From: Archaeoglobus sp.
Lineage (GTDB): Archaea; Halobacteriota; Archaeoglobi; Archaeoglobales; Archaeoglobaceae
Assembly: GCA_017656505.1 (NCBI GenBank)
Contig: JACDNU010000001.1
Span: forward strand, 1 to 64,000
DNA: 64,000 bases
Reading direction: 5' to 3'
The position numbers were made by a program, and so were the translations under genes. This document shows, in pieces, positions 1 through 8,847 of the stretch; within the stretch, counting starts at the first letter, position 1; the number at the start of each line of letters is the position of its first letter. The notes under the pieces are model-generated. The model was not told the DNA's origin. It saw only the letters and a list, made by a program, of their open reading frames with translations, and made no database searches.

Positions 1-65
1 GGGTTTAGAAGTGTGAAAAAAGAGATTGGGTTATTGTTTCTGCAAGGACCCTATAACAATAACAA

Positions 66-80
66 CTTTTTTAAATTATT
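66..80 (+). promoter_or_regulatory. TATA-box promoter of cupin-mobB
   Basis: An A/T-rich TATA-like element (TTTTTTAAATTATT) lies about 25 bases upstream of the GTG/ATG at 98-101. That is the spacing expected for archaeal TBP/TFB promoters of leaderless transcripts, so it favours a start at 98-101 over the internal ATG at 134. Inferred from spacing only. Confidence 0.5.
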
Positions 81-100
81 AATCGTATCTTGCATTCGTG

Positions 101-427
101 ATGGCCGTCTTGATCAAATCCGGCGAAGAGATAATGAAGAGAATTTTCGATGGCATAACTTACCGCGTTAAGGCCAAATCTGGAAACTTGATCGTAATAA
201 AATCAGAACTCGAGCCTGGAGCTGAAACAGATGAATACGAGCACGAGGGTGAAGAGGTGAGGATACTTCTAGAAGGGAGGGTCGAATGCAAAGTCGGAAA
301 CATGCATTACACGATGGAAGCTGGAGATGTTATATGGCATCCCTCAAGCCTCCCCCACAAGATGAAGAACATTGGCGAAGGGAAAGCTGTATATATCACA
401 ATAGGAACGCCACCAACCTTCATGTAA
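101..427 (+). CDS. Small cupin-domain protein
   Basis: A single-domain cupin of about 108 residues. The two conserved cupin boxes are visible: an E-x-H-E-G-E-E-x-x-x-x-L-x-G segment in the middle and a G-D-V-I-W-H-P-x-x-x-P-H segment near the C terminus; these supply the metal-binding His/Glu residues of the cupin_2 family. No partner domain gives a substrate, so sugar, sensory or dioxygenase roles all remain possible. The TATA element 25 bases upstream supports the ATG at 101 (GTG at 98 is in frame; a later ATG at 134 is possible). Its stop codon abuts the mobB start, so the two are probably co-transcribed. Fold assignment is secure; function is unknown. Confidence 0.8.
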   Translation: MAVLIKSGEEIMKRIFDGITYRVKAKSGNLIVIKSELEPGAETDEYEHEGEEVRILLEGRVECKVGNMHYTMEAGDVIWHPSSLPHKMKNIGEGKAVYITIGTPPTFM

Positions 428-910
428 ATGACTGCTGTAATAAGCATAGTAGGCTCTCCAGATTCCGGAAAAACCACGTTGATTGAGAAGATAATCCCAA
501 TTTTGAAGGAAAGAGGATTAAAAGTTGCGGTTGTTAAGCACCACGCCCACGGAGATTTTGAGTTCGACAAGGAAGGAAAAGATTCTTGGAAGCATTACAA
601 TGCCGGAGCAGATGTGATTGTCGCTTCTTCCCAAAAAATGGCGTTAGTCAGGAGATCAGATGGTTTTGATCTTAATGCGGTTGTGGAGAAATATTTAGAA
701 AATTACGACATCGTGCTGACAGAGGGATTCAATTCAGCTGGAAAACCAAGAATAGTCGTTCTAAAGCCAGGCGATGACATTTCCAGATTCGAAATTGGAG
801 AGATAATCGCCGTCGTTTGTAGCGAGAAGGTTAAGGGGTATGAAGAAAAAACATTGAGCTTGGAGGACTACAGAAAGCTTGCAAACATGATTCTCGGGCG
901 AGTGGGTTAG
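428..910 (+). CDS. mobB: Molybdopterin-guanine dinucleotide biosynthesis protein MobB
   Basis: 160 residues with an N-terminal P-loop (GSPDSGKTT, residues about 8-16) followed by the MobB pattern VVKHHAHGDFEFD and later DIVLTEGF. MobB is a GTP-binding accessory protein that assists attachment of GMP to molybdopterin to form the MGD cofactor of Mo/W oxidoreductases. It starts directly after the cupin stop codon. The facing gene on the other strand is a MobA-like nucleotidyltransferase fold, but that one belongs to the cobamide cluster. Length and motifs fit the family well. Confidence 0.88.
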   Translation: MTAVISIVGSPDSGKTTLIEKIIPILKERGLKVAVVKHHAHGDFEFDKEGKDSWKHYNAGADVIVASSQKMALVRRSDGFDLNAVVEKYLENYDIVLTEGFNSAGKPRIVVLKPGDDISRFEIGEIIAVVCSEKVKGYEEKTLSLEDYRKLANMILGRVG

Positions 911-1020
911 TGGGATAGTCTTAACCAATCTTATGTATTTCTTTATTATTCTTATTTATTTTCCACTATTTTCTATTACTACCATTTTCCATTACTACCT
1001 TCAAAAAATCACTGACCAGT

Positions 1021-1560
1021 CTAAAAGTCCAAAAACCTCGCAATTCTATTTGCCAGATATAAGTCGAAGGGAGTATTAACGTTGAAGGCCAGAAGTCCAT
1101 TTGAGAATTCGAAAAACCTTTCCTCTCCTGCCGTTACTGTGTTTATCCCCACCAAAGTTTTCCCCTCGAATATCAAAGCTCCCGATCCCTTCGGAGTCTT
1201 ACTCAAGCTTAAACAGCCTATAAGGCTGAATTCGCAGAATGCTTTCTCAATCTCTTCAATATCTTCCCTCCTAATAAAAGGGATGTCACATGAGATGCTT
1301 ATGAATTCACCATAGTTTTTGAAGATCCAGTTAACATCATGGACATAGCCCTTTCCAGGCGTATCGATTACTGGATAGCCTCTTTCAAGACAAAAAGCTC
1401 TAGTTTCAGGAGTGTTCTTGCTCACCGCAACATAAGCTTCTTCGCATGCGGAGAAGACCCTCTCTAAAAGCGGAATCCCGTTTACTTTCAGAATTCCCTT
1501 CTCTCTGCCCATTCTCTCCGCCTTTCCACCAGCCAGAATTACCTTGAGAGGCCTAACCAA
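1021..1560 (-). CDS. cobY: Adenosylcobinamide-phosphate guanylyltransferase CobY
   Basis: A small nucleotidyltransferase with the N-terminal signature LAGGKAERMGREKG used to bind NTP in the MobA/CobY/GlmU family, and a later SCDIPF acidic motif. Because it overlaps cobS and sits in a cobamide cluster, it is called CobY, the archaeal non-orthologous replacement of CobU that transfers GMP from GTP to adenosylcobinamide phosphate. The ORF track starts at 1620, well inside cobS, with an N terminus unlike the family. A TTG at 1560 preceded by a G-rich stretch places VRPLKVILAGG at the N terminus and gives about 179 residues. MobA-like molybdenum cofactor guanylyltransferase is the alternative. Start codon is uncertain. 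Confidence 0.75.
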   Translation of the reverse strand: MVRPLKVILAGGKAERMGREKGILKVNGIPLLERVFSACEEAYVAVSKNTPETRAFCLERGYPVIDTPGKGYVHDVNWIFKNYGEFISISCDIPFIRREDIEEIEKAFCEFSLIGCLSLSKTPKGSGALIFEGKTLVGINTVTAGEERFFEFSNGLLAFNVNTPFDLYLANRIARFLDF

Positions 1561-2270
1561 TACAAAACCCCCATCAAAAGCGTTACCGCCCTTGTTAATT
1601 CTACTGAAGCCCCGATACAATCCCCATTCAAGCCTCCAAAGTTTTTAAGTGCGATTCTTGTGATATATATCGGGACTAGAAAGCAAATGATGGAGATAAA
1701 AGTAAATAGACTTCTACCGAGGACAAAAATCACGATTAGACAGAGAACGTAAACAATTCCGGACAGAAATAGTCCTTTGAAATCCATAGCCTCTGAAAAG
1801 AACTTTCCAATTCCATCCAAAAAATTCCTATTTTGCAGCATCAGAACGATCGACATCTTCGAGTTTACTTCTGCCAATCCAATTATCCAGAAGATTTTGG
1901 CAGGGAAAGAGTTGAGGGAAAAGATTTGAATCAGCATAACCGCGAGCATCGCAAAAACTCCTGCAACGCCTGTGTCGGGAGATTTCATAACCTTTATCTT
2001 CTCGGTTCTGTCTCCTTTAGCCATCAAACCATCAAAAAAGTCTGCTAAACCATCCAAATGGATTATTCCGATTATAAGGTAGAGAGACAAAATTGAGATT
2101 AACCCCTTAACGGGAGAGGTGCGAATGATAAGGGATGAGAAATAAAATATCAGGGAAGGGATCAGAGATAAAAGTAAACCTAAAAGTGGAAGTAACCACA
2201 CCTCATTCCTTGCTTTCTCGATATCTCCCTTTACCGGGATTCTTGAAAAGAATGCTACGAGATTTTTCAT
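1539..2270 (-). CDS. cobS: Adenosylcobinamide-GDP ribazoletransferase (cobalamin synthase) CobS
   Basis: A 243-residue polytopic membrane protein with the CobS signature HLDGLADFFDGLMAKGDR near residue 72, which carries the acidic metal-binding residues, followed by M-K-S-P-D-T-G-V-A-G. CobS joins activated adenosylcobinamide-GDP with alpha-ribazole or its phosphate to finish the cobamide nucleotide loop at the membrane. The 3' end overlaps the start of cobY, consistent with translational coupling; it is divergent from cbiB across a short shared promoter region. Confidence 0.92.
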   Translation of the reverse strand: MKNLVAFFSRIPVKGDIEKARNEVWLLPLLGLLLSLIPSLIFYFSSLIIRTSPVKGLISILSLYLIIGIIHLDGLADFFDGLMAKGDRTEKIKVMKSPDTGVAGVFAMLAVMLIQIFSLNSFPAKIFWIIGLAEVNSKMSIVLMLQNRNFLDGIGKFFSEAMDFKGLFLSGIVYVLCLIVIFVLGRSLFTFISIICFLVPIYITRIALKNFGGLNGDCIGASVELTRAVTLLMGVLYWLGLSR

Positions 2271-2329
2271 CGAGGAAACTTCGACAGAAAAGATAAAATT
2301 TTTTTGATTTGGAGTTCGGAAATTTTAAA

Positions 2330-3247
2330 ATGTTTGAAAGCTGTGTCCTTCCGTCTCCACCTCTAATAGCCCTCACCCTCGCCCTGATCTTCGATCTCAT
2401 ATTTGGCGAACCGAGAAGGTTTCATCCGACAGTGTGGTTTGGCAGATTAATTTCTTTTTTCGATAGAAAGTATGGCAGAAGTTGTGGAGATCACGAAAAC
2501 AAAAAAAGGATAATAGATTTGCTGGCAGGTACTCTTTTCAGCCTGGTTGTAATTCTTCTCGCAGTGCTTTTATCATTCCTTCCCTCATTCTTCCCCCATC
2601 CTCTTTCCCTACTGTTTACAGCTTATCTCCTGAAAACAACCTTTTCAATCAGGTCGCTGGAAGAACACGTTAGAAATGCAGCTGTTTTTGATGTAGAAGA
2701 GAAAAGAAAGAGGGTATCAATGATAGTAAGTCGAGATTCCAGCAAGCTTTCCGAAGAAGAGTTAAATTCAGCTGCTATCGAGAGTCTTGCAGAGAATCTG
2801 GTGGACAGCATAATCTCGCCCATCTTTTATTTCATGATTTTCGGTTTGCTGGGAGCGATGGTTTACAGAGCGGTAAACACCTTGGATGCGATGATAGGTT
2901 ACAAAGATGAGAGATACGAAAATTTTGGAAAGTTTGCAGCCAAGCTGGATGATCTCCTAAATTTCATCCCTGCAAGAATATCCGTTCTTCTCTTTCTACC
3001 TCTCTCAAGAAGGGTTTGGAAATACTACAGAATGGCGAGATTCAAACTAAACGGCGACAAGCCGATAGCTGCTATGAGTGCTGTTCTTGGGGTTAAGCTT
3101 GAGAAAAGAGGTAGTTATTCTTTTCCCGGCAAAATCCCTAGTAATACCGATATCCTAAGATCGCTAAGAATTTCAAGGGTAATTTGCATTGAATGGATTG
3201 CCATTGCGTTTGCCTTTCTTGCCTTAAAGGGAGGAACGATTTTATGA
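2330..3247 (+). CDS. cbiB: Adenosylcobinamide-phosphate synthase CbiB
   Basis: A membrane protein of about 305 residues with the family markers [21 protein letters not shown] near the N terminus, [24 protein letters not shown] in the middle, and [13 protein letters not shown]. CbiB attaches aminopropanol (or its phosphate) to adenosylcobyric acid. The ORF track start at 2309 is TTG; the in-frame ATG at 2330 fits the family N terminus better. Its stop overlaps the ATG of the following cobD-like gene by four bases (ATGA), indicating coupled translation; that gene's product would supply the aminopropanol phosphate. Confidence 0.92.
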   Translation: MFESCVLPSPPLIALTLALIFDLIFGEPRRFHPTVWFGRLISFFDRKYGRSCGDHENKKRIIDLLAGTLFSLVVILLAVLLSFLPSFFPHPLSLLFTAYLLKTTFSIRSLEEHVRNAAVFDVEEKRKRVSMIVSRDSSKLSEEELNSAAIESLAENLVDSIISPIFYFMIFGLLGAMVYRAVNTLDAMIGYKDERYENFGKFAAKLDDLLNFIPARISVLLFLPLSRRVWKYYRMARFKLNGDKPIAAMSAVLGVKLEKRGSYSFPGKIPSNTDILRSLRISRVICIEWIAIAFAFLALKGGTIL

Positions 3248-4230
3248 AAAATTTGAGGAAAAAGTTGGAGTTGGATAGAATCCAAGAGCTTTCATCACAT
3301 GGAGGGAGGGAAAAAAGCACGCTCGACTTCTCGATCTCGGTAAACCCCTACCAGCCTGAATGGATGAAAGAGTTGTTCATTGAGGCTGAAAAGCGAAGCA
3401 TATGCTATCCTTACTTCGAAGAACTGGACAGGGATCTAAGCGAGGTGGTTGGAGAGGATGTAGCAATTACTGCCGGTGCTACCGAAGGAATTTATCTCTC
3501 GCTGTTGCTTCTGAGAGATAGGGTGAAAAAATCCATAATACCACAGCCTACGTATTCAGAATACGAGAGAGTATCAAGGATTTTTGGGCTGAAAATTGTA
3601 AAAACAGGTTTAAGTCCAAAAGAAATTGCTGAGAAATTGAGGGGGAGGGAAGTCGTTTTCTTCTGCAATCCCAACAACCCCGATGGAAGGTATTTTCCTC
3701 CAAAAGAGCTTGAGCCTTTGATAGAGGCTGTAGAAGAGACGAATTCAATTCTCATACTGGACGAAGCTTTCAAAGATTTTGTAAAGAATTTTGAATCCCC
3801 TAAAAGCGAGAATGTGATCAAGCTCAGGACATTTACAAAGAGTTACGGAATGCCGGGAATTAGAGTGGGTTATGTTACAGGATTCGCAGAAGAGATTAGA
3901 GCACTAAGGATGCCTTGGAGCATTGGAAGTGTTGGAGTTGCGTTCATCGAAAGGATGATCGAGGACTCTTTCAAATTTTTAAGGGAGAGTATCCCCAAGG
4001 TATGGAGAGAGAAGGAAAGGTTTGAGAAGGAACTCAATGTAAAAAGTGGTGCGAACTACTTTCTGCTCAAGCTAAGCGGTCAAGCTTTAAAGGCTCTGAA
4101 GTTGAAGGGGATCGCTGTCAGAGATTGTACATCTTTCGGCTTGCCTGACCACATCAGATTTTGCATAAGAAAGCCAGAGGAGAATTCTAAACTCATAGAA
4201 GCGATAAAGGAATGTTGGCAGGATCATTAA
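3244..4230 (+). CDS. cobD: L-threonine-O-3-phosphate decarboxylase / HisC-like PLP enzyme (CobD)
   Basis: A class I/II aminotransferase-fold protein of about 328 residues. The PLP Schiff-base lysine is in [15 protein letters not shown], the PLP ring Asp in [11 protein letters not shown], and the FCNPNNPDG motif is intact. The histidinol-phosphate aminotransferase family includes CobD, which decarboxylates threonine phosphate to (R)-1-amino-2-propanol phosphate for CbiB. The ATGA overlap with cbiB makes CobD much more likely than HisC. The ORF track start at 3193 lies inside cbiB; the ATG at 3244 is preferred. It ends seven bases from the convergent cbiZ. Confidence 0.87.
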   Translation: MKNLRKKLELDRIQELSSHGGREKSTLDFSISVNPYQPEWMKELFIEAEKRSICYPYFEELDRDLSEVVGEDVAITAGATEGIYLSLLLLRDRVKKSIIPQPTYSEYERVSRIFGLKIVKTGLSPKEIAEKLRGREVVFFCNPNNPDGRYFPPKELEPLIEAVEETNSILILDEAFKDFVKNFESPKSENVIKLRTFTKSYGMPGIRVGYVTGFAEEIRALRMPWSIGSVGVAFIERMIEDSFKFLRESIPKVWREKERFEKELNVKSGANYFLLKLSGQALKALKLKGIAVRDCTSFGLPDHIRFCIRKPEENSKLIEAIKECWQDH

Positions 4231-4236
4231 AGGCGA

Positions 4237-4821
4237 TCAATCTAACGCCTCCCATTTCTCTATGCTCTCCTCCAGAGCCTTGCTCACAGCAAACTTTATG
4301 TCTCTCCCTATCCGCGTTGCCCTTCCGGCCCAATCTTCTTTTCCTTCCTCGCAAAAAATACCTATGGCATCGCTTGTCGTTCCCGTTGCCCCGAACCTCT
4401 CGTAAACTATCCTGGCCTTTTCCTCGGTGGCTGTGATTATTGCGTTGACCATCCCGTTCAGATTCAAGTCCCTTACTACCAAACAAATGTTTATCGTGAG
4501 ATTTGTTAGGCCTGCAGTCACATAAGCTTCAACATTTCCTTTTCTAGCATAAGAGATAACATCAGGTATGTCAACAGCCGTCATGAAACCAACAAAACTT
4601 TTCAAGCCATACCTTTCTGCGAATTTCTCACAGTCCAGCCTGTAATCTCCCGAATAGTTTTTGTCAACGTACATGAAAAAGAAACCTCTGGCTTTGGAAA
4701 TTCCACCATTGTAGGGAGCGGAGGAGATGGATAAAAGCTGCTTTCCAAAATGTCTGACGAAATTTTTGGAGATAAAGTATTCCTTGAGATCCCCCACATC
4801 ATCCGGATTTTCCCTTTCCAT
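4237..4821 (-). CDS. cbiZ: Adenosylcobinamide amidohydrolase CbiZ
   Basis: A 194-residue protein with CbiZ family features: an internal ATAGLTN-like stretch (YVTAGLTNLTINI), MVNAIITATEEKARIVYE, and GTTSDAIGIFC toward the C terminus. CbiZ cleaves the aminopropanol arm from salvaged adenosylcobinamide to regenerate adenosylcobyric acid, which CbiB then rebuilds; this is the archaeal cobinamide salvage route. It lies 44 bases downstream of cobT on the same strand. The start is not certain because the region around the ATG is a low-complexity run of ATTTCC/ATCTCC-like units. No corrinoid ABC transporter is visible in this window. Confidence 0.88.
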   Translation of the reverse strand: MERENPDDVGDLKEYFISKNFVRHFGKQLLSISSAPYNGGISKARGFFFMYVDKNYSGDYRLDCEKFAERYGLKSFVGFMTAVDIPDVISYARKGNVEAYVTAGLTNLTINICLVVRDLNLNGMVNAIITATEEKARIVYERFGATGTTSDAIGIFCEEGKEDWAGRATRIGRDIKFAVSKALEESIEKWEALD

Positions 4822-4865
4822 TTCCGATCTCCATTTCCAAATCTCCCAACCTTCAGCTTTAATCT

Positions 4866-5873
4866 TTAGTCTATCCTCTCCTCCAGCAATGAGTAGAGTT
4901 CCTCAACCTTCCTTACTATATCATCGATTGAGATACCTCCCTTTGCTGCGAGATAAACGCTTCCTCCTGCCCCAACCCCCTCTTTGACGTAACCCATCTC
5001 GTAGTCCCTCAAACCCTTATAGCTGGAACGGCTGAAATTCAGTTCAGCAGACCAGAAATCAACTCCTATTTCCTCCGCTGTTTCTACGAAAGAGGCAGAG
5101 GGGTCGTTGACTACATACTTCGTGGTTGCGATCAAAAACCTGCTAAGATTTTCCCCCAAGGCCTTCAGGATCGCTGCGATGGCGAGCATCTGCGTTCCAC
5201 CGGCGAGCACAACCCTTTTTCTGAAGCCCAACGAGATTGCTACAACTGTTGCCAGCATCGGATCTCCGAGTTCAGAGACAATCTTCCAAGGATTTAGACT
5301 ATTCAGCTTTTCCAGCCCGATCCTTTTTAAACCGGCCTCAACCACCTCTTCCTTGAGCTTTTGAGGATTCTTGGGTGAGGCGGAGCTAGTTCTCGCCTCA
5401 TATCCCAGAGCAAGCAACACAGCCTGAGCAGTTGTTGTGCCGCCAGGAATGCTCTCTCCAATAACAAGCTCCCCAAGACCCATCTTCTCCAGCTGCATTC
5501 CGAGCATTTTGCCCTTTTGAATTATGTCCGAAACCTCTATGGCTGCCTGAAATCTAAAGTCTTTGCCGGGTTTAGCAGTGATTTCGATATAAGGTGTTTG
5601 AGGGGGCAGAATGGATCCTCCTCGAACGGGAAGGATTCCAAAATTGGCAAGCTCATAACTCGCTTTGGTGATTATGGCTGGAGTTGGATGGCCTTCAGGA
5701 GTTACAGGGATTGCGTCGATGCTTAGCGGCTTTCCATAAAAAATGTATTCAACGTCTGCAGGAGGTGTAAACTTCGTAAGCTCAGGAGACGCTCCAGCAA
5801 CTGATATGCCCGGTATGCTTGCAATCTCAGTATTTCCAATCACCACCAGCAAAATGTCAGACAAATCAGACAT
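4866..5873 (-). CDS. cobT: CobT-like nicotinate-nucleotide--dimethylbenzimidazole phosphoribosyltransferase family protein
   Basis: 335 residues matching the archaeal CobT-like family: [57 protein letters not shown] and [13 protein letters not shown] are characteristic glycine-rich segments. The bacterial enzyme makes alpha-ribazole phosphate from nicotinate mononucleotide and the lower-ligand base. In archaea the activated base can differ, so the exact substrate is inferred. It heads the leftward cobT-cbiZ unit with its own TATA box. Its role is to supply the lower-loop nucleotide that CobS joins to the product of CobY. Confidence 0.85.
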   Translation of the reverse strand: MSDLSDILLVVIGNTEIASIPGISVAGASPELTKFTPPADVEYIFYGKPLSIDAIPVTPEGHPTPAIITKASYELANFGILPVRGGSILPPQTPYIEITAKPGKDFRFQAAIEVSDIIQKGKMLGMQLEKMGLGELVIGESIPGGTTTAQAVLLALGYEARTSSASPKNPQKLKEEVVEAGLKRIGLEKLNSLNPWKIVSELGDPMLATVVAISLGFRKRVVLAGGTQMLAIAAILKALGENLSRFLIATTKYVVNDPSASFVETAEEIGVDFWSAELNFSRSSYKGLRDYEMGYVKEGVGAGGSVYLAAKGGISIDDIVRKVEELYSLLEERID

Positions 5874-5893
5874 GTTTGATTCGAAATCAAGTC

Positions 5894-5906
5894 AATTTAA
5901 ATAAAT
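5894..5906 (-). promoter_or_regulatory. TATA box for cobT-cbiZ
   Basis: On the minus strand a TTTATTTAAATTG element lies about 25 bases upstream of the cobT ATG, the distance expected for a leaderless archaeal transcript. It shares a 107-base divergent region with the promoter of the rightward acyl-CoA ligase gene. Confidence 0.5.
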
Positions 5907-5950
5907 TTCCTTTTCTCTTTCTCCAGCCAAAGCACTTTTAAACGGAAAAA

Positions 5951-5958
5951 TTTAAATA
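5951..5958 (+). promoter_or_regulatory. TATA box for acyl-CoA ligase gene
   Basis: TTTAAATA preceded by a purine-rich BRE-like stretch (CGGAAAAA) sits about 25 bases upstream of the ATG at 5981. Spacing predicts transcription starting at or very near the start codon. Confidence 0.55.
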
Positions 5959-5980
5959 CCAAGGTATATTCCTGAAATTA

Positions 5981-7204
5981 ATGCATAAGTTTGAAAAAGA
6001 AGTCTATACTCCCAAAAAAGAAATACTAAAAATACAGGAGGAGAGGTTTCGAAAAACAGTAAAACATGCAATGAACTGTTCTTTCTACAGAAAAAGACTG
6101 AAAGAACTGGGAATTAATGGGGTAAACGATCTGGAGAAAATCCCGTTGACAACAAAGGAGGATTTGAGAAAAGCGTATCCTCTTGAAATGAGCTGCGTTA
6201 ACAAAAGCGAGATAGTCAGGATTCAGATGAGTGGAGGTACGACAGGCAGCCCTGTCATAATTCCCTACACTAGGGGAGATGTTGAACAGTGGAAGGAAAT
6301 GCTTCTTAGGGCTTTCTTCCTTGCTGGAATCGGAAAGAAGGATGTAATTCAGATAACTCCCGCTTTTGGCTTATGGAATGGTGGTTTTGGTTTTCATTTT
6401 GCTGCAGATGCGATCGATGCGTTTACAATTCCCATAGGAGCTGGAAACACGAGAAACCAGCTGAAATTCATGCGAGACTTTGGAACGACGGTTCTCTGCT
6501 CCACGGCGAGCTATCCTTTGAGGATAGCGGAGGTTGCTGAAAGGATGGGTATCGATGTGGCTGAATTGCCGTTGGAGAAAATGCTGCTTGGAGCTGAGCC
6601 ATGGAGCGAGGAAATGAGGAAAAAGATTGAGGAAATCTTCGATGTTAAAGCGTTCGACATTCCTGGACTTACGGAGATGGGAGGCGTCGGAACTGTAGGC
6701 TTTGAATGTCCGGAGAGGAACGGAATTCACATATGGGAAGACAACTACATCGTCGAAATTGTCGATCCCGAGACGGGGGAGAGGGTGGATGATGGAGAAG
6801 AGGGCGAGGTCGTTTACACCTCGATAAACAGGGAAGCTATGCCGTTGCTTAGATATAGAAGTGGCGAGATTTCCGCCATTGTATCGAGGGAGAGATGCGA
6901 ATGCGGGATAGAGCATCTCACGATAAAGAGAATTAGAGGGAGAACGGATGACATGGTAATTTACAGAGGTGTGAAATTCTACCCTTCTGATGTGGAGAGT
7001 ATTCTCTACTCCCATGGCATCGTTAACTACAAGATAGAAGCTGGAGAAAGGATAAAGATCATTTTCGAAGGCGAGAGTGCTATTATAGAAAGGATTCTGG
7101 CAGATATCAAGGAATTCCTGGGATTTAAACCTGAAATTGAGGCGGTAGCAACAGGAACCCTCGAGAGGTTTGAAGGAAAGGCCAGGAGGCTTGTTAGAGT
7201 TTAG
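5981..7204 (+). CDS. Phenylacetate-CoA ligase family protein (AMP-forming)
   Basis: A 407-residue adenylate-forming enzyme. The ATP-binding motif MSGGTTGSPVIIPYT (residues about 83-97), FDIPGLTEMGG, the acidic TGERVDDGEEGEVVYTS segment and RIRGRTDDMVIYRGVKFYP are in the order seen in PaaK-type ligases. These enzymes activate aryl or short carboxylic acids to CoA thioesters in the cytoplasm. The short form here and the missing aromatic context leave the substrate open. The next genes, an accessory microprotein and a sodium:solute symporter 50-140 bases downstream, suggest that a transported organic acid is activated. Family is secure, substrate is not. Confidence 0.85.
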   Translation: MHKFEKEVYTPKKEILKIQEERFRKTVKHAMNCSFYRKRLKELGINGVNDLEKIPLTTKEDLRKAYPLEMSCVNKSEIVRIQMSGGTTGSPVIIPYTRGDVEQWKEMLLRAFFLAGIGKKDVIQITPAFGLWNGGFGFHFAADAIDAFTIPIGAGNTRNQLKFMRDFGTTVLCSTASYPLRIAEVAERMGIDVAELPLEKMLLGAEPWSEEMRKKIEEIFDVKAFDIPGLTEMGGVGTVGFECPERNGIHIWEDNYIVEIVDPETGERVDDGEEGEVVYTSINREAMPLLRYRSGEISAIVSRERCECGIEHLTIKRIRGRTDDMVIYRGVKFYPSDVESILYSHGIVNYKIEAGERIKIIFEGESAIIERILADIKEFLGFKPEIEAVATGTLERFEGKARRLVRV

Positions 7205-7253
7205 TGAGATAAGTCGAGATAAGTTGAGGTTAATTCATTAAGGAGGTGAAAGA

Positions 7254-7346
7254 ATGATTTTAGAAGCTGTTTATGGTGTCTCAATCGTTATGATGTTTGT
7301 TGGAGCTTTGATAGCGAAGATTTACAGCAGAAGATTGACAGGGTGA
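7254..7346 (+). CDS. Symporter-associated small membrane protein
   Basis: A 30-residue ORF too short for the ORF track. It starts with ATG seven bases after a perfect AGGAGGTGA ribosome-binding site, has one hydrophobic helix (AVYGVSIVMMFVGALIA) followed by a basic tail (KIYSRRLTG), and its TGA overlaps the GTG of the symporter as GTGA. Short single-helix proteins directly upstream of sodium:solute symporters are recognised in databases as symporter small accessory proteins, to my recollection. A role as an assembly or regulatory subunit is inferred from position. The strong Shine-Dalgarno and stop/start overlap argue against chance. Confidence 0.75.
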   Translation: MILEAVYGVSIVMMFVGALIAKIYSRRLTG

Positions 7347-8821
7347 GATGGATGCAAATGGGGATCCAGCTTTTCATTCTGTCGATCTACCTCGTTTTAA
7401 TGATGCTTTTGGGCGTTTACGAGTATAGGCGGACAAAGGGTGCTATCGATTTTTATCTTGCGGGTAAGAAGCTTGGGGTGATCGTTGTAAGCTTCTCATT
7501 TTTTGCAACTTACTTCAGCACTGCAGCTTTCCTTGGAGGGGGAGGCTTTGGATTTGTTGCGGGATTTCAGTGGAGCGCATTCCTGATTTTCTTCCATATT
7601 TTGTTTGCGATAGCTGCATGGCTGATTATTGCTCCGCCAATGAAGAGAATTGCAGATGAACACGGAGCCCTGACAATTCCAGAAATATTTGGTATGAGAT
7701 TTGGAAAACTCAGCCAGCTTGTAGCTGCCCTGATAATCATCGTATTCTTCCAGTTCTATATGGTCTCCATTTACAAGGGAGCTGGAAATTTGCTGGAAGT
7801 TATGCTAGGATTGGACTATAGAACTGCTGTTTTGCTTACGGCCGTAATAGTTATGCTCTACACGGCAATTGGAGGATTTAGGGCGGTCGTTATGACTGAT
7901 TTGGTCCAAGGAGTTCTTGTCTTTGTGGGTGGTATAGCGCTTTTCGTAGCGTTGATGTACTATTTGGGTGGGCCGATAAATGCGATCGAGAGTTTAAAGG
8001 CAACTCAAACGATTATGGGTAGCGGTGCAAAGCTTTTCGAGCTGGGAAGTGTAGCTCCCCCGCCCATTATGAAAGCAGGAATGGTAATTCCATTCATTCT
8101 CAGCTTAACCTTTGCGATAAGCATAGCCCAGCTTGCAAGTCCACAGCTCGTCATAAGATTTGTTGCTGCCAAAGATAGCAGGGTGATAGCCAAGGGAGCG
8201 ATTCTTACTCCCCTCATCATCGGAATATTTGCTTTATGCGTCTTCAGCATAGGTCCATTTGGATGGCTTGTAATCCCGAAATTCGACGATCCTGTAAAGT
8301 ATCTCAAGAATTCCGACCTCGTTGTTCCTTTCATAGCAATGAAAATCTTTCCTGCTGGCTTGAATGCTTTGATACTCACAGCCATAGTTGCGGCAGCGAT
8401 GAGCACGATAAACTCCTTGGTGCACGTTATAGCAACTTCCTTCGTGAGAGATGTTCTTCAGAATGCCGTTAAGCTGAAAAAAATAGTGCTGCCAACAAGG
8501 CTGAGCGTGCTTGTATTTTCCTTGCTACCTGTGATATTTGCTTTAAATCCGCCGGACATCATAGTTGTGATAGTTGGTCTGAGCTTCTCTGTAATCACCT
8601 CAGCCTTCCTCATTCCGCTGTTAGCATCCTTCTACTCCAGAACTACCCAACTGCCAGTGGTTTCAAGCATGATCGTTGCAGTTGCTGTATGCATCATTTG
8701 GTATCTTTACTTCTACAAGGTTTACTGGGTATATCCCGTGATTCCGGGACTTGCGGCCTCAGCTTTAACCTACGTTATTTTCCTGAGGACTGAGAGGGCA
8801 ATAAGTGCAGCACCCGGCTAA
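7343..8821 (+). CDS. Sodium:solute symporter family (SSS) transporter
   Basis: A 492-residue integral membrane protein with about 13 hydrophobic helices and SSS landmarks: DFYLAGKKLG near residue 33, YTAIGGFRAVVMTDLVQG around residue 173-190, and SPQLVIRFVAAKDSRVIAKG. Members import organic acids, amino acids or sugars with Na+. Its GTG start overlaps the TGA of the upstream microprotein, and the acyl-CoA ligase precedes both. A monocarboxylate substrate is plausible from that context but not shown. Later ATG codons at 7352 and 7358 are alternative starts. Confidence 0.88.
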   Translation: MRWMQMGIQLFILSIYLVLMMLLGVYEYRRTKGAIDFYLAGKKLGVIVVSFSFFATYFSTAAFLGGGGFGFVAGFQWSAFLIFFHILFAIAAWLIIAPPMKRIADEHGALTIPEIFGMRFGKLSQLVAALIIIVFFQFYMVSIYKGAGNLLEVMLGLDYRTAVLLTAVIVMLYTAIGGFRAVVMTDLVQGVLVFVGGIALFVALMYYLGGPINAIESLKATQTIMGSGAKLFELGSVAPPPIMKAGMVIPFILSLTFAISIAQLASPQLVIRFVAAKDSRVIAKGAILTPLIIGIFALCVFSIGPFGWLVIPKFDDPVKYLKNSDLVVPFIAMKIFPAGLNALILTAIVAAAMSTINSLVHVIATSFVRDVLQNAVKLKKIVLPTRLSVLVFSLLPVIFALNPPDIIVVIVGLSFSVITSAFLIPLLASFYSRTTQLPVVSSMIVAVAVCIIWYLYFYKVYWVYPVIPGLAASALTYVIFLRTERAISAAPG

Positions 8822-8847
8822 CTACCAGCGAATTTAGGTGAACATTG

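Noticed and set aside
1-171. Frame +1 stays open from the left edge through the cupin start
   Set aside because: No recognisable domain, it crosses a TATA box and the cupin gene in another frame; most likely chance.
6371-7015. 214-aa minus-strand ORF inside the acyl-CoA ligase gene
   Set aside because: Shadow of a gene with clear motifs on the plus strand.
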